From NCBI GenBank assembly GCA_008360975.2, contig CM039187.1, positions 12,913,094 through 12,977,093 on the forward strand: 64,000 nt of DNA. The letters are read 5' to 3'. A model generated the notes under the pieces. It made no database searches. It worked only from the letters and a program-made list of their open reading frames with translations, and was not told where the DNA came from. The translations under genes were made by a program, and so were the position numbers. Positions 12,701 through 27,700 of the stretch are shown here, one piece after another. The first letter of the stretch is position 1. Each line of letters opens with the position of its first letter. The DNA comes from Lichenostomus cassidix. Taxonomy: Eukaryota; Chordata; Aves; Passeriformes; Meliphagidae.

Positions 12701-15700
12701 CATCTATGCAAAAGGATGGCCTTCACCAACCCCTTGAAAGTAAGGGAAAGTTGACTTCAAAAACACTGAGGTTAAGTTGAATGGCTGGAGATCATCCTCC
12801 TGCTGTTGCAACAGCACAAGTTTAATTCTGAGGGTTAGGCAATAAACACTCAGTGAAGACCAACACCATTGCTATAAAGTCCCTTTACAAAACCTCTGAT
12901 GTTCAAGCACAGCAACTTAAACTCTGTGAAGGCCAGACACATCCTGCATCTTAAAATGCTTTCCCCTGAATCTCTTTAAAAAAAACAAACTTATATCAGT
13001 CATATTTAAATAAAAACTTTACTTTTTTTGTTTTTTAACAAAAACGCTTTGCATTTGACACTTTTCTGTCCTCCTTTCATAAAAGGAGAATGCCTCAGAA
13101 GAAATATTGTTTATGACTGCATGCTTAGCTGCATCTCCAATTGCTAAGGCAGTTTAGAAACATCAGTTCCATTTTCTACAAAACAAGTCAGCTTAGGTTG
13201 AGTCCTGCATGAAGGTATGGAAAAGGCTGTTTTACTGCTTGTGAGAACAGCACAGGACAGACCTGGCCTAAAAATGGCAGGAAAGAGACTCTTCATGTGC
13301 CAGCCCTGTATGTCTGACTGGCTTCAAAGTTAGGACTTACGTGAACTACTGCAAACTCAACCTAGAAGCTCCTGTTTCATTTCAATGTACCCACCAACAC
13401 AAGATTTCAAGCTGCATTAATCCCTACATTGTCTAAATGGCATCCATAAAGAGTTAAGTAACTACTGGCTGATAACTCAAGTTTCAAGTATCCTCCATGC
13501 CAAGTTAATAGGAAAGAACAACACTGCAGATCAGTTCAGAAAAAAAAGTAAAATGCACTAATCAATAATGACTAATAAAATTTTCCTGATTTTAAAGTGG
13601 CGATTGCTCCAAAGCCAATTTGACAACAATTCTTTCAATATCACACCAAAAAGCTTCCAACGTTAACTAAAATGGTATGAATTGCTGAACCATGATCACA
13701 TTTTTCAGCTCCATTTTGAGATGCACCTCAATGTTCTGCCTATACAGCTCTGCAAATACCTGCGGGTACCACAATAATTACTGAGTGAAAGCAGCATACC
13801 CACCTACCCTCTAAGGTTAATCCACTACATGTCTCCCTGCTGTAAGAATTCTTCTACCAGCTGTGAACAAATTTAACTTGCCTTTCATAAATATGGAATG
13901 CATTCCCAGATTTAAAAGGGTGGTGGAGTGGGAGGCTGGGAATCAAGCTGTGGGTGTATGCATACCGTTGCACGGCATATTGCTGAACCAGAGGTAAATC
14001 ATTTAACCCCAGCTTTCCTGTGAGCTGGCATTTGTGCCTTGTGCAATATATCAGAACATCTGCTTCATCAGGCAGCAGTAACCACTGTTGCCACTAAAGG
14101 AAGTGCATCACTAACAACAGAAGTGACAAGTGTCAAAAGCGGTTACCTCATCTTTAGGGAAGTAGGGTCGTATGGTGTACACTTTGGAAGTGGGTGTTAA
14201 TGGAGGTGGTTGAAAAAAGAGGTCATTTGCCCCATCAATAGGCAGCAAACGCTGTGAAAACAAAATATTTAATATGACTGTATGAACAACAAAACCCATC
14301 ACTCTTGGGTGTGCACTGCAGACTCCCAAATTAACATTTGCTACTTGCTACCCCAGAAGAAGGTGGGGTTGGTATGCTTTACAAATGCAAAGACCTTATT
14401 TGAATAGAAAATATCCAATTGGTGTTCTAAAATATGCAATTGAAACAGCACATTAAGAGTCTGTTAATCTTAACTGCTTTAAAATACTTTTTACCAATCA
14501 TATCTACACTTTCTAAGAACACAGAATGTCAGGAGGAAAGGTTTGGTCTGAAGAGGGTTAACTGGCCAGAGGAGACGCTTTATCCCAAAAGCAATGCGCT
14601 GATTCAATTTGCTGCGCGCAGAGCACCTGTGAGGGGGGAAAAGTATAGTGCCTGAAAAATCCATGAACAAATCCGCACATGGTACAAACAGCGATTTAGG
14701 AATATTTGCCAATTGAATTCCTCGCAATAAAGCGCATGACAGCATTATTTCGAGAGGAACCAAAATTTGGATGACGATCCCTTTTGCTCATGGAATTCCC
14801 ATCGGCAGACAAGCATGCGCGCATTGTGCAATTGCGGGCGCAGGTAAAAATGCTGTGCGACCTGCAAAGAAACAATGTGAAATGTACAACTAAAGCCGCT
14901 GCGCTTCGCATGCGCGTGGGACAGGCAGCATCTCCTTGAGAAATTACTGTAGAAAGGGGAGGAAAATTATTTTAAACCAAGCTGTAAGGCTAATGGGCTT
15001 TGGACCAGAAAGCCTTCGGCAGACCAATCCTTCCAGACCTCTGATGTGCAACAAAAGGTTTCTCATAAAACAAAGAAAATGTCATTCAGTTGTGAAGTCA
15101 TATTGATACCTGGAACTCTCCTGCTAGACCACCTCTAAAGGCCCAGGGTTCTTGGTCTCCACTTAAGAACTGTGCTGAAGATTGACTACGACACCCTGTT
15201 GAGATCAGATCCAAGCGGAGAATGTTACGAGAAGGGGGATTTCCTGGGTGTCTTACATGTCCAAAAAGCTAACATACACTTGTGGAAAAAGCTCTCTAAC
15301 TGAGCTAGAATCCAGGGCTTGGGGAGGGGGAGGGGCTGTAATAATGTATGATTTATAAAGATTTTATACCTGCCCACTAATTGCAGTATTTCAAATTTTT
15401 GATTAAGTGTAACAGACAGGTGAGGCAATTCAGCTACACATTTTATTCTTGACCAGAAAGCACAAGAACGGTGCTATGCACAGCTATGTAAGTTTCCCAG
15501 ACATTTTGTACACTTTTTTTCATATTTGTGTCAGAAACATTCATTTCATCTATGAAAATATGACAACTTGGAAGCTAGGTGGCTCAATAGCTACTACCAT
15601 AAATTTTAGATCGATCAAATGCCATTATCACAGCCCCTTGAAAAAAAAATGGACCTTTCTGAAGTCACATTTTAGTACTGATTGTTTCTAATCTTGTCAG

Positions 15701-18700
15701 AAAACTAGGACTGGCAATATATGCAAACAGTCTGGAACAGATCACGCAGCCAGGACAGCTGTATGAAACAGCATTCTTACAAGAGACGACTCAGATTTAC
15801 ATAATCCAGGCTACACCTTCAAAATACTGCTGGCATGTCAAAAAGCTAAGTAGTGTTAACCGGAATTAACTCACAATTTAACTAATACACCTTGGTAGCC
15901 ACTACTGGTTTTCCTTTTCGTATCTTGATTTTTTTCCTTCATAAGCATAGTGGACACACCAGGGACCTTGCTGCTCAACCAGCAGCAGCAGGCCCATTGC
16001 AGCGATCAACTTTAGCTTGCATTTGCTTTAGGAAAGAAGCTTCCATTGGCTGTTTGACTTCTAACACTGCTCTGCCAGCAAGGCACTGCAGCCTTCACCA
16101 AGTAACATAAATGACAGCTCTGGAGAGAGAAAAAAAGCAAAGTGGTATCTGAAGCAGAGACCTCAACCACCCGCCTAGTTTTCTGACAAGAGGAGCAGCA
16201 CAAATACTCTTCCTTTTGTGGACAGCAATCTACCTCCTGTTCAAGTAACAGTCTCAGATCAGTACAGACAAGTATGTTGTGCTAGTCAGTGAGTCCCAAA
16301 GTGTGCCAAGTTTGACATTTATAAAAGTTTAGGAATATAGGTTAAATACAAACTACCCTAAGTACAGTAAATTTCAGAAACAATCCAAACACCAGAATTC
16401 AAATTTGGTTTTGTCCCGCATTTTAGAATTCTCACGTAAGAAGATAACTTCCACAAGAAGATTTAGTCAATAACTTGGAAGACAGTATCTGTCTGTCCTT
16501 TGAGACTACAACTTAACTAGCACTTCCAATTATTACAGTAAAGAGCTGTGTGAATGAAGAGCTGTATAAATGAAAAACATAGTTAATGCCTTAGTCGCTG
16601 CGCAAATGTGACTTCAGTTCATGCCTGTTGCACATCTAATCTATCTGAGCTGCCTCACAGACAAAACCTTTCCATTTTAATTAATTAATGACGACGCGCT
16701 GCGAACATCTGGCGCTGTCCATCCAATAGCAGTAGAAACTTGTGCTGAGGATTCTCCCATCTGTACACAATGGGGAAGAAGACAATAGAAGTCATTAGTA
16801 ATCCATAGTACTGTACAGCCACACTAATTTAAGGGACTGAATGCTAGCTGGACTTGGGAGGAGAGGTGAAGAAAGTGAACATCCAGTGGATCATTGAGCA
16901 CACCACTGTTAAAACTAACTTGTTTGGATTTGTAACGTACTTGACATTATATAATGAGGTATTTTATCAAAGACCTTCACTCTGTATGTATTTACACTAG
17001 GGATAAAACACAAGCTGAAGACAAAAATGGCCCCTCTCACAGAACCACTTTTAGCATAAGAGTATTAAACTGTACATGTGAAAAACCCTGAATTTTTCAA
17101 CCATCTAATACCAGTGTGAGTTCTGGAACAGAACAGTGCCAAAGTTAAGAGAGTTCGTGTTTACTGAGTTGGCTTTTATTGTGAACTATTCCAGATATTT
17201 CATACATTTAGAGACTTGAACCTAACTTTACAGGGACACTGAAAAGTGAAGACAATTTCAGCTGAATTTAGTGTGTAGTCTGATAATTTTGAAATGCAGT
17301 CTGCATTGGGCTCTCAATGTTTACAGAGATTACAAGAATCACTGTTCCCTTTATAGAGCTTTGGCCTAGAGTTTTAAGCAGATTAAGTTATCAAGAAGAG
17401 AGCATTCTGTCTAGCTAAAGGTCAACATAGAGCAAGAATAGTAAAGTTGAGGGAGTTGTGTTACACTTAAAAATGCACAAACTAAAGCTTTTAAAACAGC
17501 ATGAGGTTGTTGAAGAAATGTTAACATACTGAGTTAACTAATGCTGCTGAGTTTTCTTCCCACACTGGTCTTCTCTGCACTTTGCAGAAGGCAGTCTTAA
17601 AAACTCTCTTCTTTATCAACTATACATATAGGGATCAGATATTTAACAAGCACAAAACACAGGAATTTGTTGGGCACAGACCAACTTGATGATTTAACAG
17701 GTCTTCTCTGTCCATGCTTAAACCTACCAGTGTTTCAGAATAGAATTTAAAGACAATCCAAACAGCAGGATTTAGACCAAAGTTGTGTAATGGTTAGCCA
17801 TGGTGAAGTTTGTGACAGCTACAGAAAGTGTGACTTGAGACCATCAGCTTTGCTGTCTGCTGTGTATGTCAAGCAACTCCACAGCATATTCCTTACAGTT
17901 GGATTGAAACCTGAAAGTGAAATGAGGTCACTAGAATTACCCAGGCCATGCTGGTGCTATCTGCCAACTTAGGATCTCCCAAAAATCTTTCAGGAAAAAT
18001 ACCAACAAAACAAAGAAAAAAATGCCACACACAACAAAAAAAAAAAAAAAACAAAACAAAAAAAAGAAAAAAAAAGCTGTTTTAAAATCATTTTAAGTCT
18101 CAGACTAAATCTGTCCAGAGAGCTTCACAATTTTCACCCATTACCAAAAAATAAAATTACAAAAAAAATTAAAGAAAAATCAGTAATTTGGAAAGTGTTT
18201 AAAGGAAATTATTTTGCACCAGAATAGCCTTATGCTAAAGCTCGCATGCGCACAGGGGCTGGGAGGATCACCTTCCTCATGGCCAGGCCCATTGAAAGGT
18301 CTGTTGAAGACAGCAATGTTATCAAGACAGAGCAAACAGCAGATGGCTGATGTGATCACATTTCGTAGTGTCATTTCCAATCATACAGCGGGGCATCCAA
18401 GGAGTTACATGGCATAGTCCAGTGTGCATTCAGTCAAGAGTAAGTTAAAGTCAACACTTACGTGTCAGATGAGATTCAAGTTTCATTAGCCCAAGAAGAA
18501 AATCAAGGTCTCCAATCTTAAGCATCCAGCAGACTTCACTTATAATAGCAAAGCAAACTCACTGCAAGCGTTGCTTCAAATAGCAAGACAGGAAAACCTT
18601 TAAAACAGGGTCAAACCAGACCCCCTGTCCAAGAAAACACATTTGCCTAATACTTCAGTTTTCCCCGTGGGCTAATTAAAAACACATTAAAAATATGCTG

Positions 18701-21700
18701 TCTGGGATTATAATGGCTCCCAATGCACCTACCTAACCACTGCACAAAAGATTTCACCATTGACATAATACTCTTGATATCCCAGACGTAGGAGTACATG
18801 TCATAAAGGATTGTCCTGTTGGCACAATTGGAGAGACGAGTGAACATGCCCATCACCAAGCTGCACATCTCTTCAAACTTGGCTGCTCGGTTACGCCATT
18901 CTTCTATCTATGAAAAAGATCCACAAGATCAAACACAAGCTCCTAGGGAGGAGAGGTACTCTAAATATGGAGGAAGACTATACAGTTCATTATTTCATTT
19001 TACCAGGATGGACTACCACACCACACATGACTCACAGGTACTCTCTGTAGCTGTTAGAAGTGAGGCCAATACAGGGAACACTGGTCAAATGCAGACACCA
19101 GACTGTCTTCACAGCTACATGGCACTACATGCCTTAAAACAGTAGATTCCACTGGAGGAATGAAAATTACTGTGACCTGTGATTCATTATACACTACCCT
19201 TCAGGTCCTACACAGTAAAACACCAGTCTCTTACAGACAAAAGGTAATTTTGGGATTTTGACTTAAAAGGAGAGAAACAAGATTTGCACTCACTTTTTCA
19301 GCATCCTTTCCTTTGCAATTAACGCTGACAACACTGCTATTTGCTCTGAGCCACTGGAATTCCCTCAGCATCTGTGCACCTTTGGGCCCATGTTCATAAG
19401 GAAGGTAAAACAAGTCAGCAAGAAGCTGTAAGTCCTCTAATGTCACTGGTTCTACTGTATAAAGGGGCTTTTCATTCGGCCCAGGCACAAAATGTTCTTT
19501 GTTAATTTGCTCATCAGTCTGCATAGGTGCAATGTCACTACCAGAGTCTTCCTGCATAGACATCTCCGGAGACTTTGACTCAACTATACTCTCCTTATCC
19601 GTATCCATTGGCTTCAGCTCCTCTGCCATCTTGGCTTCAGCAATATCTGTCAGGATCTGGTTTGCATTCTTGTCTGCATCATCTTGTTTTTCCACCACCA
19701 TGTCCATTGGTTCCTCATCAGATTGCTTCTTCTCCTCCTCCTTGGCCAAGGCTGGTGATTCACTGCTCAGGACTGCACCCTGGCTCATGATGGGCTCCTG
19801 GTACACTGTGGTAACCACTGTTGCTGCATTTAAAGAGGATGGTGCCACCAGTGGCCCTACATCCCCTACAGAGGTTTTAGCACCACTGTGGGCCACTTGC
19901 CTACCTGAGAACAAGAAGAAACAAGTTTAGTTTTCAGTATCTGCCAATTAACATTCAAATCAGCAACTCCTGCTGATTTGTTACCACAGCATTCCATTAG
20001 CACAGCTTCCTTTTGGTACTTTCCAAGTTCATTTCTGTCACTGTAATTCTAACTATTGATTTTGGGGTTTGCAAGTTTCCTTTTCACGTAACTAGTAAGC
20101 AAAATTAGGATGAAGAAAAAGTTATGAAAATTAATTAACATTTATGTACTGCTAGCAGCATTTTTTAACTACGTCATCAGAATAAAAAGCTCTCAAAGTC
20201 ACTATCTTCCCTCTACATCAACTGACTTGGTAAAGCTGTATTTGAATATAAAGGATGCTTCATAATAAAAGGCCTGATGCTTATATATTTCAATTTCAAG
20301 TACGTCTTTAACCTGGGGAAAACGGAGACATTCAAAACCTTACTGGATACAGTTTTGGACAACCTGCTCTAACTCACCCTCCCTAAGCAAGGTGGTTAGA
20401 CTCAAGATAGATCTCAAGAGGTCGCTTCCAACTGGTCATCATACTGTAAAAAGAGAGGAAGACTGACACCTTAATTACTACTCCTCACCCACTGTTTCTG
20501 CTGCGGTTGAGTTTTAGAAAGATACAAAACCCTACAGCAGTTCAAAAGTACAAATCTGCCAGAGCAGTTGGGAGAATAGGCTCTTCCATGACATTACCAG
20601 TTACCACAGAAAGATGCTCTGATCACCTGAAACCCACATTAGAGAAAAACAGATTTTACCTCACATCCCAAGCTCCCACTGGTACAAAAAAGGTGTACAA
20701 TGCTGGAAGCAACTTAGCTGGTTTATGTAGACAGAAACTCAGGAAAGCAAAACTATCTTAAAACAACTGGAAGAACATGGAATCTTCAGGACCAGAACTA
20801 GTGTTTACTACAATCTAACCAACTTGAAAAAAAATCCCACTGTACTTCTTATTCTCTCAGGTTCCACTGAAGTCTAGTAACAACTGGGACTAGCAAGATC
20901 CAGATCCTTTTCTGTCTTGTATCAGAAGTGCCAAAGGATAACACATCAAGGTTGCTTCTGTTGAGCAGTCAGAGCATTACAGGCACACTGCAGAACATCA
21001 AGCATTCTTACTTTCTTATTAATGCTCCCCAATTACTAAGGCAAAAAACATTTCCAGCTGAAGTGTATGAATTGCCAGGATCTGCAAAATATTTTTAATC
21101 TAAACACAAATACTGATCTAGCACCATTTTTCTATGAACCCCAGAGTGATACCAAATCATACTCACTGCTGTATTGCTGAGGTACTCCAAATTCCTGCAA
21201 CCATTCTGTTAAGGCCAACTTCAGAGCCATTTGCGGGCTGTAGAGAACATCTGTTTCAATATCTTCATCACTCCCCTCATTTTCCAGTTTAATCTGGATC
21301 GAAACTGTGCTGTCTTCAGTATCAGCTAGAGACAAATTTTAAGATGTTATCATTCAAGTTTAATTAAAATAACAAAAATAAAAAGTCATGTCGGACAAGG
21401 CACTCAATAACTCAAAGGCTTACTTCACAAAAAGGCCAATTTACTAGATTCTAGCTAGGAAAAGATGAAAATTATGGTCACCATCAATGTCAACAGAGAA
21501 ACCAGACACCCTGGCATTCAGGGTATCTTCTGATCTGGACTGCTTCTATTCCAATAAAATTATATCCATGGAAACATGTCAAATTTGGGCACTAAGTTTG
21601 CTTTCCAATAGTATTAATTACATAACCACAGAAACCTCTTAAGACTAAGAAATTCTTTGATACTATGTGTCAGAGATATGCCCCAGGAAGTCAGTAAAAC

Positions 21701-24700
21701 AAGATCATTATCTACCAGGCAACTGCCATTTACTTATGGAACAGAAAAGGCTAGGTGATCGTAAGAAAAAGTTGGTGAGGAAGAAATAAAATCATTAAAA
21801 ACACCAAGAATTGGTATGATTTATATGGTTAAGCATAGGTCCAGCCAACAGTTATGCATACTTACTCATCACTACATCTTTTCTCACTCCATTCATGTTA
21901 GACTTGTACCAGGTCGCAAGCGTGTGAATGGCAACATAATTGGCTTCAAATTCACAGTTTGGATTGGTCAGAACGCCCTTTAGTCGAGGGATGAGTTCAG
22001 TTGACCGACCCTTGTAAGGCCCAAGAAAAAGCCTCTTTTGATCATAATCATTAGCATGAATGTTATCCCAGATAACTGGTGCTCTCCTGATGATCTTAGA
22101 AACTTCTTCAATGGATTCTACCGGAATGTCTTTGGATACAACTTTTGGACCTAAGTGGGAAACAGGATAATCAGAGGGCTTTGCATATGCTTGAAGATTT
22201 AACCCTCAAGTAGTTGGACAGTTGATTTTACTAAATACTTAGAATACTTAACATGAACAAATTAAAAGAAATAAGCCACCAAACCAAGCAATTTTTTACC
22301 TGTCCATAACACTTCAATGCCAGGGAGCAGTTTTTCTCCTACAGTCCGTAAATACGGTGACTGGGCAACATTCGGGTAACAGAAAGTTCCACAGTACTCT
22401 GCACAGGAAAAGAGAATGTCGCTGTTGTTAGAAGGATCTACGTGTGTGACAACATACCCAACTGTCCCACAAACACACTGAGAGAATATCACCCTTTGAA
22501 ATGAGAAACATTTATAAAATTAATCAAGTAAAGCCCAAAAGTCTAAAGTATAAATAAAAAGGACATTATGAATGACATTTTTTAGCATAAGTATCAGAAA
22601 CAAAGGGTAGATAATTACTTTAAATTGCTCAAATGCCAAAATTAGGAAAAAATTAATCAAGTCCATAAATAGAAGGCCATGTTACAGCAGACAGTATCCA
22701 AGAGAATGAGAAAACCCCAAGACTCATTACAAAGTGTGAATTCCTAAAAACATTAACACTGGAACATATGCCTCTAAAGTTAAGGCCTGCAACAGAACCA
22801 AAGTACTACAGTGTAAAAGGATAAACTAACAATTTTTGATAAATTAAATGACTCAATGAAGTGAGCAATCTTACTAAAAATAGGAACACCAGTGACAGCC
22901 ATAAGCACAGACTGTACCTCTACTTTTAAAAAATTCTTAGAAACTAACAACCTGCCAATTCAAGAAGCCAAACTATTTCAGTTCAAGTTTAAAAGAAAAG
23001 AAATCTTCCTTTAACCTAATTTTCAGTTCAAACTTCTTAAACTGTTCTGTCAAGCTGCCTTCTTTGCTTGGGATTGAGCCTTTCAGAGATGTATATATTT
23101 GGCAAAATATCTGCATACATTTGAATAATCAAACTTTTCTTTGTAAGTCAATTTCTTCAATCAACCCCAAAACACTCCTTAAGGCAGTAAGATAACAGTC
23201 CCCCTCCCTTAAGGCTGAACCAAACAACTCTGCTCATTTTACCTGTTGGACAGAAAAGGAATGTATCTGGTTCTCCTAGATATTGGTAAATTTCATTTGT
23301 GATCGAGACTTGAGCATGAGCAAAAGAACTGAAAACTTCTTTGTCTGCTGCACACATGTTGTGATCGATATCATCAAACAGCAGTGCAAAAGATCTGCAG
23401 CCAAACTGAGAAACCTAACAAAACAGACAAGAGCAAAATGTTTAATTTGTTAAATTATTATTGTTTTAAATCAAACTGCAGAATTTTAAAATCCAATCTA
23501 TCTTAAAGGGACAGCATGAGTAATGGGAGATATAGTGGAAGCAAGACAGACTTTGCTTTCTATTCGCAATGAATGCCCATCTCTGATCCATAGCTCTGCT
23601 TCTCTTAAAGATTAGACCTCTAAAGACCTGCAATCTGTTCTAGTTTTAACCATCCAAAGCTGATCTCACAGGATAGACAGCTGGGAAAAAAGCTAATTCT
23701 GTAACAGCTCTTGGACAAAGGAGAGGAGTCAGTTAGGAGAACAAAGATGATGTGTATGTCAGGTCTGCCTGCGAAGGCATTTATTGCGGGCAAGAATTCT
23801 CCCTTTAGCAGTGCATCTTGGCTTCAAAATTCCAAAATACTCTGAAGACAAAAATAGCCTTCAGCATCCAATACAAGATGAGATTTTTCTTTTTAAATCT
23901 GAGTCATCACTGGCTACTTCTGCAATGCAACCTGAACATATCCATCAGAATTGTTCAGACACCCCCAAACTAACACCAGTGCTGAAAAGGTTCAAGAAGC
24001 TGGTGAAAAGCCACAAGAGTGAGCAAGGTATTGGAGCTTCCAAATTAAGTAGCACTGCAACTGTGCTAAGTTTCTGTCATCCTTACCTGGTCCAGCTTAC
24101 GTTTCAATGTGGATACCTCTTTAGGATTGGAGAAAGTGATGTCAAGTCCAGGAGAGATTGCATAGATGAATTCTATTTCATGTTCTCGTGCAGCTGATAT
24201 TAGAGTCATTAGCTGCTCTGGAAATCAAATTAAAATATTTCAGAAGGACTCAACAATTAAAAAAATTCTCAAAATTCTCAGGCATCATTTAAAGTATGTT
24301 ATAAAGTGCAGATGCCTCCTCTATCATAATTAGAAAAAAAAATTGCTGGAATTTCTTGAAACTAACACAGCAAAGAACACCAAATTATTTGTAAGAGTTC
24401 TCAGCATCTATGCCAAAAGGAATACAACTGTCCTTGCATCCTGATTTTCCATATTAAAATTTTATAAATATTTTTAAATTTTTTTTTTCATAATGCTGTG
24501 AGACAACTATGGATATAGTCTGCTTCCACAGCATGCACATCAACAGTTCTAGAATTGTAACTCAGTTTTTCCACACATACTAGCAATTTATTGCAGTAAT
24601 ATCACCCCATGTGACAATGGTTCACATACTACTCATGTGATTGAATCCTGGGCACATCAAAAATGTGGGGTTTAACATCAGTCTGCAAAAGTTCTTGCTT

Positions 24701-27700
24701 TAAGAAACAAACTTGCAATTGAATCTTCCATAAAATGAAAAAAGATAATTATTTTTAGCGTATTTAACAATCTTTGCTGTAATTGGCAATTACCCACAGT
24801 ATCCTTTAGATTGTATTTCTGCAGTGATTCAAACAGGCCTCCAAGTAGGATTATTTAATTTCTGGAGAGTATAACTCTTCACCTCACACAAGGAAAACTA
24901 TAATCTCCTCTGTCTAATAAAGCATCATAAATCCCATAAACTCCAGAGGTGGATAAAGCAACTCACACTAGCATGAACAGATCTTTTAAGTTCTGACCAA
25001 CTAGCCAAGAGCTGTTTTTCTAACAGGTACTCTTTTCATTGAGACAAGGACTTAATGAATCACATAAAAGGACATGCTATTTATGAGTCAATCTTTTCTC
25101 CCTTTTCTGAAGCAAGAATTTCTACTTCAAAATACAGCCCAGATGTTCAAGAGACAGAGGAATAATTCTAAGCAACCTTTCCCTTGACAAAAACTAAATC
25201 TTGTAAGACAAAACCCTAAAAGCAGTTTCAGAAATCATTTGCAGTTATAGTTAAAAGAAGTAAATCCATGCTCATTCCAAAGCTCCAATAAACACACCTG
25301 CAGGGTATTAAGAAGAGATCTCCAGTCACCTTTGGGAATGGCTACTGGGATTAAACACACACAAGTATACACAGCAATAACCAATTCATTCAAAAATCTA
25401 CTTACAGAAAACACAGAGGAGAAATAAAGGCAATTACCTGCTTCCTCCACAGAGTACATTTCTCGCCAAAACATCCTGTGCTTGTAGTCATCCTTTGGCG
25501 CATATAGGTATGTATTCAGTCCCCACTTCTGAAGCCTACAAACACAGGAAAAAAGCCTTAAAATAGCCTACAAATGCAGGAATTCTATGTTTTACTTCAT
25601 TTTACTATTTTACTTGATCTAATTCACTTTTTTCTTTGCTGAACATTGTGTTATACTACTAAGTCACAATTAAGCATGAATTATATTGGACAAATTTGGT
25701 TTATGCAAGATGAAAAGGTGCATACAAGTCCCTAAGAACACAGATATTAGGCAAAAAGTTGCTCTAGGTTAGAACAGTAATTCTTTCCAGGCTGAAGTGG
25801 AAGATTATGATTACATTCCAATGGAATGTGCTGCAGTAAGAGGAAACATGACTTGCCTTCTAAAAAGTTCTTTCCTCTGCTCCATCACCCAAGGTCTTCC
25901 ATAAAATCCTATGGGCAAAAAAGATTAGAATCATCCAGTTAGATTATACCTGCTCCATGAAACTTTATATTACAACCTGCTGTCTTCTTCCTCTTCTGCA
26001 ATATTTGTCAAAAAGCTTCCCAAAGCAGAAAGGGGGGGGTGGAGGAAAGTTAGCATTAGGAAAGTATAACAACCTAAACTGATCTAAATTTAAAATGCAA
26101 TTATAACTTATTTTATTTCTTCTGATCTAAGGTCTTGTAATTTTGGCCACTGAAGCAATTAATTTTGAGAATACAAACTGTGTTCCTGAGCATATGCCCT
26201 TGACAAGTCAAGTCAGCATTATTACAGCAGCAGACTGAACAGTTATAACCTAATTAAACTATCACTCCAGACACCTACAAAATAGACTTGAAGGTGAACA
26301 CTGAAGACACCTGAAAATACTTACCATCTCAAAAATGCTTAACTGATGGTACAGACTAGAATTTGTATATACAGAATATAGAAATACATACCTGGGGAGA
26401 TGATGCGTAATTTTAAAAAAAGTGCAAGTCAGTCAACAAAATGCCTAGGATTTCATTCCTTTTATTTTGTTTAATAGGATCCTTGTCAAAATTCAGTTGC
26501 AAACTGGTATCTTACTTTACCAATTCCACATTTTACAAGCTAATATTATGTCTGTGAATAATCATATATAAAAGCATCTACACAAGTGATTTTAGAGTGT
26601 ATTGAAAGTCATACAATTCCATGGAAATCGCAACTACTTCTGGCTTTAAACCTAATCTTTCCATTCTAGAAACATAATACTTTAAAAAAGCACTCTCAAT
26701 GCACTCTTAGTCAAGCCAACTCACTTACACCTATGTGCAAACAGTTCAACCACAAGTGGGCACTTCAAAACAAAGCTTCACCTTGCAGTCTATGCAAAGA
26801 CCAGAGACTAAAATAACATGAAATTTAATAAGCTCTTATTTTCAAACAGCATGGCCACTCAGTGGTGAATGATACCACTAATACACAAAGCTCACAAGTC
26901 CCTGTAGAACACCAGTTCAAAAAGTAAACAGTATCTTCATTTCCAGAGCTATTGAGGTCAAAACCTTTTACCTTTCAAAACCAACCTTTTACCTTTATAA
27001 ACTCCAAACTGATGCAACTGAAGCATTTTTTAAATATTGTATTTCAGTTGCATGTTAAGTGTACAATGCTCTTTTAAGAAGCTCAAAGCATGACGCTCAA
27101 GTTTTAAGAATTATTCTTTCAAAGAGTGATTTCAACCTGCCTGGCACCACAACGTGGCAAAACTGAGCAACTACTGCTCCTCACAACTGCCCACTGTCAA
27201 CAGGAAGCAACAAGAGAAATTTAAGAGGTCTGAAAACCTCCCATTTTACTTCACCCAGAAAGAATTTCTTATTTTCACTACAGTTTCTTAACTCTACCTG
27301 ATGGTGTCCTGAGGGAGCTCGAGAACTCACAAAAGGAGCGAAATCCTAGGGGACCTAATGAATATCACCTATGCCTCATAACTCGTTCACAACACTTTTG
27401 CTTTACTTATGATACCACTGTTTCAGACTTACAAGCCTAAAGCAGAGCACAGCCTATTAAAAAAACAAAAAGGAAAATCAGTTACCAAAAATTAATTAAA
27501 TAAGGCTGAAGAGAACTTGCTAATCTGAAGCGATACTTTTCCATCTGTCACCACAATTCTTAGGTTACTACTGTCACCAGCTGATGACACTTCTTGGACT
27601 TTCTGTCCAACTAAAAATTGACCTGGTTTTGTATTACTCCCTCAGGACTGTGTGTCAGGTTAATACAAAGTCAACAGATCATGCCAAAATACTTCATCTC

